A stretch of DNA of 64,000 nucleotides from Bacillus pseudomycoides. Its GTDB lineage: Bacteria > Bacillota > Bacilli > Bacillales > Bacillaceae_G. Shown piece by piece: positions 41,547 through 50,812 of this stretch. The notes under the pieces were generated by a model that searched no databases, was not told the DNA's origin, and worked only from the letters and a program-made list of their open reading frames with translations. The translations under genes and the position numbers were made by a program. The stretch is taken from the NCBI RefSeq assembly GCF_022811845.1, contig NZ_CP064266.1:62001-126000 (forward strand), read 5' to 3'. The first letter of the stretch is position 1. Each line of letters starts with the position of its first letter.

Positions 41547-42372
41547 ACAATGTATCATATTTGTCAGGGTTTGTACCTACATGTAAATTACGATCTAGCG
41601 TACCAATTTGCTTAATCTCTTCTTCTGTTAATGAAAAATCAAAAATCGTAAAGTTTTCTTGAATGCGAGATGGTGTAACAGATTTAGGAATTGTTACAAT
41701 ACCACTTTGAATATCCCAACGTAAAATAATTTGAGCAGGCGTTTTTTCATATTTTCTAGCGATTTCTTGAATAATTGGATGCTGAAATACTTCGCCACCT
41801 CTCATCAAGGGGCTCCATGCTTCCATTTGAATTTGTTCATTTTGACAAAAATTACGTAATTCAAATTGTGCAAGCATCGGATGAAGTTCTACTTGGTTCA
41901 CCATCGGTTTCACATTACAATTTGGCAGAAGTTGTTCTAAGTGATGCTGATGAAAATTTGAAACACCAATTGCACGCACTTTTCCTTCTTCATATAATTT
42001 CTCAAGAGCGCGATATGTATCTATGTATTTTCCTCTTATTGGCCAGTGGATTAAATATAGATCCACATAATCCATTTGTAATTTCTTTAAACTTTTTTCA
42101 AATGCTTGAAGCGTTGTTTCATATCCTTGATCATCATTCCATACTTTTGTCGTAATAAATAAGTCTTCACGCGCGATTCCTGATTCACGAACCGCTTCTC
42201 CGACACCGCTTTCATTTTCATATACAGTCGCTGTATCAATAGAGCGATATCCAACCTCTAAAGCCGTTTTTACCGCTTGCTTTACTTCTTCTCCCTCTTT
42301 TGCTTTATATACACCTAAACCAAGCATCGGCATTTTCACGCCATTATGAAGTGTAGTTGTTGGAATATACAT
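41545..42372 (-). CDS. Aldo/keto reductase (YvgN/DkgA type)
   Basis: 275 residues, a different AKR subgroup from the convergent neighbour: GLGVYKAKEGEEV, SIDTATVYENESGVG (catalytic Asp, Tyr), ITTKVWNDDQGY (Lys) and YLIHWP (His), ending with FTIFDFSLTEEE. Glyoxal/methylglyoxal or related aldehydes are common substrates. ATG at 42372 with GGAGGAGCAACAATC upstream is preferred over the longer frame to 42423. Confidence 0.92.
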   Translation of the reverse strand: MYIPTTTLHNGVKMPMLGLGVYKAKEGEEVKQAVKTALEVGYRSIDTATVYENESGVGEAVRESGIAREDLFITTKVWNDDQGYETTLQAFEKSLKKLQMDYVDLYLIHWPIRGKYIDTYRALEKLYEEGKVRAIGVSNFHQHHLEQLLPNCNVKPMVNQVELHPMLAQFELRNFCQNEQIQMEAWSPLMRGGEVFQHPIIQEIARKYEKTPAQIILRWDIQSGIVTIPKSVTPSRIQENFTIFDFSLTEEEIKQIGTLDRNLHVGTNPDKYDTL

Positions 42373-42520
42373 GATTGTTGCTCCTCCTTCTTCTCTCCTC
42401 CGAATGATACAGAGAGGTGTCATAAATTTTTTATAACCTTCACCTTATTTGAACAAGATTCACGAAAAAAGTCAAAAAACACATACAGTTAACATAATAT
42501 TTTTATTTACACAACGCGTG

Positions 42521-43045
42521 CTACTCACCCACATTATTTTCGAACCACTCTTGTGCTTTCTCATCAATATTACGTACAAAATCAGTCTTTCCTTCCGTAT
42601 ACTGATCTCCATCATATGTAAACTTCTCTGCTAGTTCTCTCTTTAACATTGCATAAGCCTCTGCTTCTTCACAGTGTGCCATCATATAATCACGAAATGC
42701 TAAATGACGTATAATTTCTGGATTACCTGTTTCAAAAACATGTAAATGATACGACCTTTTTTCTTCAGTTCCATGAATAAAAAATCGACGACCTGAAATT
42801 CCATTTTCCCCCTTAGAGGTGTATCCTAATCCTCTAAAATATTCATTCCATCCATCTACACGTTCGATTTCATCAACTTCCATAATCATATCAACGATTG
42901 GCTTTGCTGCGAGTCCCGGCACTGATGTGCTACCGATATGGTGTACTTTCACAGGTTCTGGCATAGCTTCCTTTAAACGTCTTTCCTCTATTTGAAATTT
43001 CTCAATCCAATGATTTTCATATGGCACTACTACTATTTTTCTCAT
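42521..43045 (-). CDS. GrpB family protein (UPF0157)
   Basis: 174 residues with the GrpB/nucleotidyltransferase-like fold: VVPYENHWIEKFQIEERRL, HHIGSTSVPGLAAKPIVDM and HLHVFETGNPE. The GS-x10-D-x-D-like pattern suggests a nucleotidyltransferase; some homologues are fused to dephospho-CoA kinase. No known substrate. Single gene. Confidence 0.88.
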   Translation of the reverse strand: MRKIVVVPYENHWIEKFQIEERRLKEAMPEPVKVHHIGSTSVPGLAAKPIVDMIMEVDEIERVDGWNEYFRGLGYTSKGENGISGRRFFIHGTEEKRSYHLHVFETGNPEIIRHLAFRDYMMAHCEEAEAYAMLKRELAEKFTYDGDQYTEGKTDFVRNIDEKAQEWFENNVGE

Positions 43046-43073
43046 CCCATTTCCCCTTTTCTCATCAAATCGT

Positions 43074-43113
43074 TAAAAAAATCACCAGAGCAAGTCCACT
43101 GATGATTTTTTTA
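43074..43113 (-). terminator. yqkE terminator
   Basis: On the minus strand AAAAAATCATCAG pairs with CTGGTGATTTTTT (one G-U) around a ten-base loop. Confidence 0.8.
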
Positions 43114-43115
43114 TA

Positions 43116-43379
43116 TTATTTAAAGTCTTTCCAAGTGAGGTTACTTTCACTTAACAGTTCTTCAAATGATTTATTCTTTTCGCGTTCCTTCTGCTCTTTA
43201 CGCTTTCTTTCCTGTTCTTCTATTTCTTTTTGCTCCACTCTTACTTGTAATTCTTTCTTCTTACTTTTCAATTGATTCATTAATGATGCATTCAATTGAT
43301 CACCAATAGTAATGGAATCTTTCTCTGTCTGATTCATTTTCGTTTGTCTTTGCATTTGTCTTTGTTTCTTTTTCTTCAT
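43116..43379 (-). CDS. yqkE: YqkE-like protein, DUF3886
   Basis: 87 residues, highly charged and coiled coil from about 35 to 75 (EQKEIEEQERKRKEQKER), ending SFEELLSESNLTWKDFK, which is the conserved part of the family. ATG at 43379 follows AAGGTGAGCAG. Function unknown; neighbour of yqkF/yqkD in B. subtilis. Confidence 0.85.
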   Translation of the reverse strand: MKKKKQRQMQRQTKMNQTEKDSITIGDQLNASLMNQLKSKKKELQVRVEQKEIEEQERKRKEQKEREKNKSFEELLSESNLTWKDFK

Positions 43380-43592
43380 ACTGCTCACCTTTTACTTTTT
43401 TCTCCATTATAGGGGAAATGTCTCCCTCTCGACAATAAAAATGGGCCATTATGTATAATTTGTAAAGATGTTGAGAAAAAAATAAAATTTTATTTATTTT
43501 TATAATAAATAGATTTTTTGTAGCAATAACTCTCTTAATCTATTAAAATTATGTCGTATGATGTCAGATTATAAAAAAGGGAGAGAAATTTC

Positions 43593-45182
43593 ATGTGGAA
43601 AAAAGTCATTCCTGCTGCTCTAGTATTAAGTACGATTACCTTTTCAAGTGTATTCGCTGCACCACCATCTCAGACACCAGCAGAACAAAACCGCTACATA
43701 GACGTACAAATGCTTGGTATTAACGACCTTCATGGGCAATTAGACACTGTAAAGAAAATTAACAACAAAGAAGCAGGGGGAGCCGAGTACTTAGCTGCTT
43801 ATTTACGTGATCGTGAAAAGCAAAATCCGAATACATTAATGGTTCATGCGGGTGATGTCGTAGGAGCAAGTCCTCCAGTTTCAGCACTATTACAAGACGA
43901 ACCAACAATTGAATTTTTAAATGATTTAGGATTTGATGTTGGAACGATTGGAAACCATGAATTTGACGAAGGAATTGATGAAATGCATCGTCTTATTTAT
44001 GGTGGATACCATGAAAAAACAGGGAATTTCAAAGGAGCAAAATTCCCGTACGTTGCTGCAAATTTCTATAATAAATCAACTGATCGCCTATTTCTACCAC
44101 CATTTACTGTGAAAATGGTACAAGGGGTTCCTGTCGGCTTTATCGGTATTGTAACAACAGATGTTCCTAACGTTGTTATGCCTACTATGCTAAAAAATGT
44201 GCAAATTACAGATGAAGTTGAAGCAATTAACACATCTGTAAAACAACTGAAAAAACTAGGTGTTAAATCTATCGTTGTTCTTGCACATAATGGAGGTACA
44301 ACGGATAATAACGGCGTAACAAATGGCGATATCGTTCGCTTAGCAAATGAGACTGATCCAGAAGTCGATGTGATTTTCGGCGGCCATAGCCATACTTATG
44401 TAAATGGAACCGTTAACAACAAGCTTGTCGTACAAGCAAATTCTTATGGAATGGCTTTTGCCGACGTAGATGTAAAGATTGATCGTAAAACAAAGGATAT
44501 TGTTGGGAAAAAAGCAGAAGTTGTTACAACCTACCATGAAGGAATAAAACCTGACCAACAAGTGAAAAAGAAAATGGATCAGTATCAAGAAAAAATTGCT
44601 CCTCTTGTAAATCAGGTTGTTGGAAAATCTACCGCTCCAATGGATCGTAAACAAAATGCTGCGGGTGAATCCACTCTTGGAAATTTAATTGCTGATGTTC
44701 AGCGCTCGACCATGAATACTCAAATTGCCCTTATGAATCCTGGTGGTATTCGCAATGATCTAGATGCTGGCGATATTACATGGGGAGAATTATATGGCAT
44801 TCAACCATTTGGGAATCAATTGATAAAAGTTAATTTAACTGGTCAGGACATTCGAGATATTTTAAATCAACAATGGCAAAAAGACATAACAAGAATGCTT
44901 CAAATTTCAGGTATTCAGTACACTTGGGATGCGAATAAACCAACTGGTGAAAAAGTTACAAATATCCACTTAACAAACGGAGAAGAGTTAGTTGCCTCTA
45001 AAACTTACAGCGTCGTTGCAAATGCCTTTCTCGCTTCAGGCGGTGATGGATTTGTATCCTTTAAAAATGGAAAAGATGCTGAAACAGGACCAACTGATTT
45101 CGAAGCGTTAGTGGATTATGTAAAACAAGTAAAAGAACCGATTCAACCTATTATTGATGAGCGAATTCAAAAAATTAATTAG
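43593..45182 (+). CDS. Secreted 5'-nucleotidase / 2',3'-cyclic nucleotide phosphodiesterase
   Basis: 529 residues with a signal peptide (about 1-24, ending VFAAP). Metallophosphoesterase domain at about 35-290: GINDLHGQLD, HAGDVVGASPP, GNHEFDEGIDEM, VVLAHNGGT, FGGHSHTYVNG. The 5'-nucleotidase C-terminal domain follows (AGESTLGNLIADVQR, MNPGGIRND). It dephosphorylates nucleotides outside the cell. No sortase motif is seen at the C terminus, so it is probably secreted or wall-associated. GGGAGAG site upstream. Confidence 0.93.
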   Translation: MWKKVIPAALVLSTITFSSVFAAPPSQTPAEQNRYIDVQMLGINDLHGQLDTVKKINNKEAGGAEYLAAYLRDREKQNPNTLMVHAGDVVGASPPVSALLQDEPTIEFLNDLGFDVGTIGNHEFDEGIDEMHRLIYGGYHEKTGNFKGAKFPYVAANFYNKSTDRLFLPPFTVKMVQGVPVGFIGIVTTDVPNVVMPTMLKNVQITDEVEAINTSVKQLKKLGVKSIVVLAHNGGTTDNNGVTNGDIVRLANETDPEVDVIFGGHSHTYVNGTVNNKLVVQANSYGMAFADVDVKIDRKTKDIVGKKAEVVTTYHEGIKPDQQVKKKMDQYQEKIAPLVNQVVGKSTAPMDRKQNAAGESTLGNLIADVQRSTMNTQIALMNPGGIRNDLDAGDITWGELYGIQPFGNQLIKVNLTGQDIRDILNQQWQKDITRMLQISGIQYTWDANKPTGEKVTNIHLTNGEELVASKTYSVVANAFLASGGDGFVSFKNGKDAETGPTDFEALVDYVKQVKEPIQPIIDERIQKIN

Positions 45183-45237
45183 TTTTTCTACCGAAAAAAC
45201 GTTAACACCAAAAAGAGCTCAACTATATTATCACTTC

Positions 45238-45268
45238 CCCCGTATTAAATTAGAATACGGGTTTTTTT
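45238..45268 (+). terminator. 5'-nucleotidase terminator
   Basis: CCCGTATT pairs with AATACGGG, followed by TTTTTTT. Confidence 0.9.
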
Positions 45269-45348
45269 GTACAGAGACGATTCACTTTTTTAACCTAAAA
45301 TGCATTCTAAAGGATATGCACCCAGTCTCTTTATTCCTCGTAAGATAT

Positions 45349-45509
45349 ATAAAGTGAAACTTTAATCAGTGGGAGGGTTTTCTTCATCCTCCATTGATTA
45401 TTAGCCCTCACCAATCGGGCTTTTACGGGCAGTTAATCCTCCACCTAACTTCTTTGCTTTTTCCCAATTTTCAGGTGATGGTCTTACTGCCCACAAATAA
45501 CGGGATAAA
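45349..45509 (-). repeat. Full-length bcr1-type repeat, copy A
   Basis: 161 bases bounded by ATAAA/TTTAT on both ends. On the minus strand it starts TTTATCCCG and ends GTTTCACTTTAT. It contains two large hairpins: GGGCAGT/ACTGCCC with inner CACCT/AGGTG arms, and CAGTGG/CCACTG-type arms near the right end. The copy at 57709-57860 has the same layout. It lies just before the ferritin-like gene, its end 10 bases from the ribosome site. Structure and TTTAT ends agree with bcr1 of the B. cereus group. Confidence 0.85.
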
Positions 45510-45528
45510 CAAACTGGGAGGTAAGCAA

Positions 45529-45972
45529 ATGTATTCCTATTCAAATAATTACAATTTCATATACAGGCAAGACGAAAATTTAATCGGTAACATCGAAAAG
45601 GCAATCAACGGAGAGTATAGCGCAATAAATTGTTATGCTAAATTAGCTAATTTAGCTTCACGAGACAACGAACGAAATCAAATTCTTGAAATCCGTCAAG
45701 ACGAGATAAAACATTTCCAGCAATTTGTACAGATTTATATTGCTTTAACCGGTAGACAACCTCAGCCGAAAATCACTGAACAATGTCCAGGTTCTTATGC
45801 AAATGGATTAGAATTCGCACTACAAGATGAGCAACGAACAGTTGATTTTTACTTACAAATTGCAGATAATAGCACAAATCAATATACTAAAGAAGTATTC
45901 CGTAGAGCGGCAGCAGATGAACAAAATCACGCCGTTTGGTTTCTATATTATCTTTTTAAAACAAACAGATAA
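45529..45972 (+). CDS. Ferritin-like diiron protein
   Basis: 147 residues. The frame is open back into the repeat, but ATG at 45529 with GGGAGGT before it is the natural start (MYSYSNNYN). Four-helix ferritin-like fold: ligands are suggested by ENLIGNIEKAINGEYSAIN, RQDEIKHFQQF, FALQDEQRTVDFY and AAADEQNHAVWF, the E-x-x-H pairs of rubrerythrin-like proteins. Probable role in iron or oxidative-stress handling; not closer defined. Its promoter region has been taken over by the bcr1 copy. Confidence 0.82.
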   Translation: MYSYSNNYNFIYRQDENLIGNIEKAINGEYSAINCYAKLANLASRDNERNQILEIRQDEIKHFQQFVQIYIALTGRQPQPKITEQCPGSYANGLEFALQDEQRTVDFYLQIADNSTNQYTKEVFRRAAADEQNHAVWFLYYLFKTNR

Positions 45973-46039
45973 GATGAAACGAATCAAGGCTTATCCCAAC
46001 ATTTTGTTAACCCTTGTTATCGTTAATACTAACTATAAA

Positions 46040-46079
46040 AAAGGATACATGCGCCCTTATATCAAACATTGTATCCTTT
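46040..46079. terminator. Terminator between the ferritin-like gene and a DNA-binding protein gene
   Basis: AAAGGATACA and TGTATCCTTT form a 9-10-bp stem with a larger loop; the genes converge here. Confidence 0.75.
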
Positions 46080-46082
46080 CTT

Positions 46083-46583
46083 TTATTTATCTGGATACGA
46101 GTCTTCACTCACTTCGTATCTTTGTAAAAATTCTTTTAACGCTTCTTCTACAATTCGTGATTTATGAATTCCTTTTGTAACAGAGACAACATCTAAATGT
46201 TCTAAAACTTCTGTACATATAGAGAAAGTACGTTTCTTCTTTTCTGTATTACTCTTTGCTGTTGAAAGAATACAACCTTCTCTTTTTCTTAACAATTCAT
46301 AAATATTTTGTAATTGTTCATAAATCAATACCTGATAATCTGTTTTTATATATTGAAGTGCAGTAGCTTCTTGAAGATATAAATGACGCGGTTCTTCTCC
46401 CTCTCCAATGAATATTCGTTTCTTCAGTTCGCTATCGTATTCATATCCAAGCACCCTTAACTTTTTTGACAATGCATATGGGCTCATGTCGAGGCGTTTC
46501 GCAATAATAGCAAGTGGTTCCCGTTTGTTTAAGCGATCTATAATTTCTCCAACTGTCACTTTCTTCCCCTTCTCTCTGAGCAC
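46083..46583 (-). CDS. Putative DNA-binding protein with HTH and C-terminal ribbon-helix-helix-like part
   Basis: 166 residues, family not recognised. The N-terminal part has a helix-turn-helix pattern (LAIIAKRLDMSPYALSKKLRVLG, about 20-45). The C-terminal part (about 118-155), KRTFSICTEVLEHLDVVSVTKGIHKSRIVEEAL, looks like a CopG/ribbon-helix-helix unit. This combination suggests a regulator. Single gene, divergent from a hydrolase gene. Confidence 0.7.
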   Translation of the reverse strand: MLREKGKKVTVGEIIDRLNKREPLAIIAKRLDMSPYALSKKLRVLGYEYDSELKKRIFIGEGEEPRHLYLQEATALQYIKTDYQVLIYEQLQNIYELLRKREGCILSTAKSNTEKKKRTFSICTEVLEHLDVVSVTKGIHKSRIVEEALKEFLQRYEVSEDSYPDK

Positions 46584-46693
46584 TCATAGTTGAAATATAG
46601 CCTACATGTTATGATACAATAATTTCTTAACAGTATATGCAAAATAGTACATCCGTGCGATACATACCATTAGAGAAAAGGAGGTTTTTTTAT

Positions 46694-47695
46694 ATGCTTT
46701 TTCGTAGCCACACTCCACCGTTTTACAACGAATTAAAGAATCCAATTTCAACTAGCGTCGCTACGATAGAAAGCGTTACGATCAACAACCGTAAACAATC
46801 TCTACTTATTCGTGGTCAAGACGTAAATCAACCTATTTTATTATGCTGTCACGGTGGCCCTGGTATGGCACAAATTGGATTCATTCGTCATTTTCAAAAA
46901 GACTTAGAAAAACACTTTATTGTTGTCAATTGGGATCAAAGAGGAGCGGGAAAATCCTTTTCTTGGCGAGATATAAAAGCACCATTTACAATTGAACAAT
47001 TTGTTTCCGATGCATTCGAAGTAATAAAACATCTTCTTTCTCGCTTCAAAAAGCAGAAACTATTTCTCGCTGGACATTCTTGGGGAAGTATTATCGGTTT
47101 ACAAATTGCAAATAAATATCCAGACTATATCGAAGCTTATATTGGTATAGGTCAGATTGTACATATGAAACAAAATGAAGAATTGCTCTATCAACATTTA
47201 ATTCACTCTGCAAAAAACCATGGGCATGAGCGTGCATTGACCTCTCTAACAAAGCTTGGAAAGCCTCCCTTTCTAGATATGCGGCGTCTTATCATTCAAA
47301 GAAAGTGGCTTGGTACGTTTGGAGGAGCAGTTCAAAATGGAACTTCCTTTTCTTTCATTCGAAAAGGGTTATTTTCTTCAGAATATACATGGTTAGATTG
47401 GGTGAGATTTCTCGCAGGAAATATGAAATCTGGGACATTATGGAAGGAAATGCTCACAGTAGATTTCTTTTCCACAATCTCAAAGCTTTCCGTACCTGTC
47501 TATTTCTGTTCTGGTCGTTTCGATTACCAAACACCTTATGCACTCGTTCAACAATATTGCGATACAATTCAAGCACCCATCAAAAAAATGATCTGGTTCC
47601 CAAGTTCTGCTCATTCACCAAACTTAGAAGAACCGGAACTGTTTGCAAAATCTATATGCTCTATCAAACAAGAGTTATCTTTTCAACATAGGTAA
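46694..47695 (+). CDS. Alpha/beta hydrolase, proline iminopeptidase-like
   Basis: 333 residues. Oxyanion region LCCHGGPGMAQIG and WDQRGAGKSFSW, nucleophile AGHSWGSIIGL, and catalytic His near the end (FPSSAHSPNLEEP). HGGPG and DQRG are signs of the S33 prolyl iminopeptidase group. ATG at 46694 with AAGGAGG is the start; the upstream Met at 46637 is not used. No signal peptide. Confidence 0.87.
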   Translation: MLFRSHTPPFYNELKNPISTSVATIESVTINNRKQSLLIRGQDVNQPILLCCHGGPGMAQIGFIRHFQKDLEKHFIVVNWDQRGAGKSFSWRDIKAPFTIEQFVSDAFEVIKHLLSRFKKQKLFLAGHSWGSIIGLQIANKYPDYIEAYIGIGQIVHMKQNEELLYQHLIHSAKNHGHERALTSLTKLGKPPFLDMRRLIIQRKWLGTFGGAVQNGTSFSFIRKGLFSSEYTWLDWVRFLAGNMKSGTLWKEMLTVDFFSTISKLSVPVYFCSGRFDYQTPYALVQQYCDTIQAPIKKMIWFPSSAHSPNLEEPELFAKSICSIKQELSFQHR

Positions 47696-47824
47696 CAATC
47701 GTTATACCTTTTACATTTCATAGAAAACATTTTATAATTACATGTCGCAACATTACTCTGTTAGTACCTATAGCTATTCAGAATCAGTTGCGGAAATAGA
47801 AAAAACAGGGAGATTACATTTATT

Positions 47825-49144
47825 ATGAACGCTGTGCTCGTCGCAGTAGCAGTCATGTTACTGCTTAGTTTATTACGTGTCCAAGTAATTGTTGCTATTA
47901 TCATCGGCGCCTTAACAGGTGGACTGATTGGCGGACTTGGGATTTCAGAAACAATCCATACTTTTACCACAGGTCTTGGAAGCAGTGCTCCAATCGCTTT
48001 AAGTTACGCCATGCTCGGAGGATTCGCTATTTCGCTTTCCAAAACAGGGCTTCCCGACGCTATGATTCATACTGCACTGAATGTAATTGGTAACGAAAAA
48101 GACACGAAAAAGCAAACATATTCCAAAGTATTCATTTTATTTATCATTTTAGCAATGGCTTGTTTTTCACAAAATGTTATACCGGTTCATATTGCTTTTA
48201 TCCCTATTTTAATTCCAGCGCTTTTAACAGTTTTAAATGAATTAAAAGTGGATCGTCGGCTTGTTACATGTCTCATTACATTCGGATTAATTACTCCTTA
48301 CATGTGGATCCCAGCTGGATTTGGAAAAATTTATCACGATGTATTACAAACAAATGCACAGCAAAGCGGACTTACATTTGATGTAACTCTTATTCCAAAA
48401 GCGATGACAATTCCAGCAATAGGTATGATTATCGGGCTATTTGTCGCTGTGTTCATTACGTATCGTAAACCACGTACCTATCCTACCGAACCGATTCACT
48501 CTTCAACTGATGAAATAGCTCCTTACACAAAAAGAAGCATTACGTTTGGATTGTTATCTATTATTGCAACATTAAGTGTACAATTAGCAACAGAATCAAT
48601 GATTTTTGGTGCATTAGCAGGGATTATTGTATTGTCCATTAGTGGGAGTCTCCCGCTCAAAGAAGCTGATGCTATTTTAACAAGCGGTATGCGTATGATG
48701 TCATTTATCGGTTTCGTTATGATTTCTGCAGCTGGATTCGGAGCAGTTCTTCGAAAAACAGGGCATGTGGAATCACTCGTTCAAACAAGTGCTGATTTAA
48801 TCGGGAACAGTAAGCCACTTGCTGCATTTCTTATGCTTGTTATCGGTCTACTCGTTACAATGGGAATCGGTTCTTCCTTTTCCACCATTCCGATTTTAAC
48901 AACAATTTTCGTTCCACTATGTATCCAGCTTGGCTTTAGCCCAATGGCAACCATTGCTATTATCGGTACAGCTGGTGCATTAGGTGACGCTGGTTCTCCA
49001 GCATCTGATAGTACACTAGGACCTACTTCAGGTTTAAATGCAGATGGCAGGCATCATCATATATGGGATACATGTGTCCCAACCTTTCTTCACTACAATA
49101 TTCCGCTACTTATATTTGGCTTTATTGCTGCCATAACATTATAA
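47825..49144 (+). CDS. Na+/H+ antiporter family transporter (YuiF-like)
   Basis: 439 residues, 11-12 membrane segments, similar to YuiF of B. subtilis, a member of the NhaC-like/ion transporter superfamily that has been linked to histidine transport. Features: RVQVIVAIIIGALTGGLIGGLG, LSYAMLGGFAISLSKTGLP and GALGDAGSPASDSTLGPTSG. The substrate cannot be settled here. Converges on a LacI-family gene. Confidence 0.85.
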   Translation: MNAVLVAVAVMLLLSLLRVQVIVAIIIGALTGGLIGGLGISETIHTFTTGLGSSAPIALSYAMLGGFAISLSKTGLPDAMIHTALNVIGNEKDTKKQTYSKVFILFIILAMACFSQNVIPVHIAFIPILIPALLTVLNELKVDRRLVTCLITFGLITPYMWIPAGFGKIYHDVLQTNAQQSGLTFDVTLIPKAMTIPAIGMIIGLFVAVFITYRKPRTYPTEPIHSSTDEIAPYTKRSITFGLLSIIATLSVQLATESMIFGALAGIIVLSISGSLPLKEADAILTSGMRMMSFIGFVMISAAGFGAVLRKTGHVESLVQTSADLIGNSKPLAAFLMLVIGLLVTMGIGSSFSTIPILTTIFVPLCIQLGFSPMATIAIIGTAGALGDAGSPASDSTLGPTSGLNADGRHHHIWDTCVPTFLHYNIPLLIFGFIAAITL

Positions 49145-49177
49145 AAAAAGGTGCGTTTCACTTGGACGCACCTTTTA
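49145..49177. terminator. Terminator between the transporter and the LacI-family gene
   Basis: AAAAGGTGCGT and ACGCACCTTTT pair around a short loop. Confidence 0.9.
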
Positions 49178-50104
49178 CTTTGTCGATTCTCGTTCAATTA
49201 ATAGAAACTCTTCTTGCTGCACTTCTTCAAGTTTTACTTGTTTCTTTTTTATTTTCCCTACCAATTTTTGTACAGCTACCACTCCTTGCCTTTCAAAGGA
49301 ACTTCCAACCGTTGTTAAAGATGGCGTAACCCATTCACCTTGTAAACTTCCTTTAAAACCAACGACCTGCAAATGCTCCGGTATACGAATACTAAGATAA
49401 CTCGCTGCACGAATGGCTGCAATCGCAACAGTATCACTAGAAGCTACAATGCCGTCAATATACGGATATTTTCGCAATAATTCGATAATTCGTTTTTCTT
49501 CAGGCCTCTCTACTTTTTCTTCCCGATAAGCAAGACCTGTTTCCCAAACCCCATCTAAAAATCCAGATACATGTTCTTCCATTGTCTCATCTTCTACCTC
49601 TTCTCCAATATAAGCAAGAAAATGACAACCTTTTTCTTTTAGCAAAACAACTGCCTTTCTAGCACTTTCATAATATGTAGAAAGCGCTTCCGCTTCATCA
49701 AGTACAACAAACGGAATAGAAATATTATCTAGTTGCTTATATATGTCGTTTGTCATAATCACACCAGCAATATTATTTTGCATCAGTATATCTATATAGC
49801 CACTCTTATTTTCTATGTTACAAATAACAAGTTGATATCCTTCTTTGTATGCAGCTTCTTCTACTGAACGAAGCAACGTTATATAGGATGGATCTTCTAA
49901 ATTCGATACTAATATCGCGATCATTGTCGAAGATTTTTTAAATAACGCCTTTGCTACAGCATTAGGTTTATACTGCAACTCTTCAATTGCCTGTTTTACT
50001 TGTTTTACTGTATCTTCATGAACATACCCTTTTTCATTAATAACTCGTGAAACGGTTGCGACTGAAACACCAGCCAATTTTGCAACATCACGTATGGTTG
50101 CCAC
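49175..50104 (-). CDS. LacI-family transcriptional regulator
   Basis: 309 residues. The N-terminal HTH is typical: MATIRDVAKLAGVSVATVSR, followed by the hinge YKPNAVAKALFKKSS. The rest is a periplasmic-binding-protein-like sensor with IDGIVASSDTVAIAA and HLQVVGFKGS. It does not look like CcpA (lacks the HPr-contact features I would expect) and more likely controls a local sugar gene. No sugar gene is adjacent. Confidence 0.92.
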   Translation of the reverse strand: MATIRDVAKLAGVSVATVSRVINEKGYVHEDTVKQVKQAIEELQYKPNAVAKALFKKSSTMIAILVSNLEDPSYITLLRSVEEAAYKEGYQLVICNIENKSGYIDILMQNNIAGVIMTNDIYKQLDNISIPFVVLDEAEALSTYYESARKAVVLLKEKGCHFLAYIGEEVEDETMEEHVSGFLDGVWETGLAYREEKVERPEEKRIIELLRKYPYIDGIVASSDTVAIAAIRAASYLSIRIPEHLQVVGFKGSLQGEWVTPSLTTVGSSFERQGVVAVQKLVGKIKKKQVKLEEVQQEEFLLIERESTK

Positions 50105-50250
50105 ATCGTCACCCCTTAATATGGTAATAGCTTACAATTTAAACCTAAAACAAAGTAGGTCATTCGTCAAGGTTATTGTTTTATATTTCTGAAAATTGTT
50201 ACAGGAAATACTGATTACCATTTCAATTTCAAGATATATAAAGGATGGTT

Positions 50251-50730
50251 TTATATATTCACTTTTTCTAGCTGAATTTCATGTAAAATCGCAATATTAT
50301 CATATCCAACAAGTGGAATTTCCCGTTTTATCTTTCTCGCTTCCTTGACCGCATCTACATATAAATTGGTCATCATAAAGCCACGTTTCTGATAGAAGCG
50401 AAGTGCATTCGTATTATCATTTGTTGTAATGAGCCACACCTTTTTACAATATTGTTTTTTTGCCATACCAATTACATATTCTACAAGTTTCGTTCCAATT
50501 CCCTTCTTCTCCTTAAAGCTATCTAATGAAACAATTTCACAATTATTTTCTTTTATTTCATATGTAATAATCCCTATTATTCTGTTATTTTCGATTGCAA
50601 TAAAGCCCGGTAATTGATCTAATTGGTGTGTTCTTCCACGCGAAACCATCAGCGTGCTGCCCCAATTTTCACGCATAAACAGTGCAATTGTTTCTCTCAT
50701 TTTCGCTGTAATTTTTTGTATTTGAATCAT
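50251..50730 (-). CDS. GNAT-family acetyltransferase
   Basis: 159 residues. Acetyl-CoA loop in FKEKKGIGTKLVEYV, and the C-terminal ALRFYQKRGFMM motif. N terminus MIQIQKITAKMRETIALFM. Function unknown; single gene between the LacI-type regulator and yqkD-like hydrolase. Confidence 0.87.
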   Translation of the reverse strand: MIQIQKITAKMRETIALFMRENWGSTLMVSRGRTHQLDQLPGFIAIENNRIIGIITYEIKENNCEIVSLDSFKEKKGIGTKLVEYVIGMAKKQYCKKVWLITTNDNTNALRFYQKRGFMMTNLYVDAVKEARKIKREIPLVGYDNIAILHEIQLEKVNI

Positions 50731-50812
50731 GTCCCACTATCTCCCTTTTCACATCATTATGATACAATATAAGTGTATCATATGTAGAGATATTTGGAGG
50801 ATGAGGTAAGGT

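Noticed and set aside
45394..45528. N-terminal extension of the ferritin-like ORF through the repeat
   Set aside because: It lies inside the bcr1 copy, has no ribosome site, and the ATG at 45529 has a clear GGGAGGT signal.
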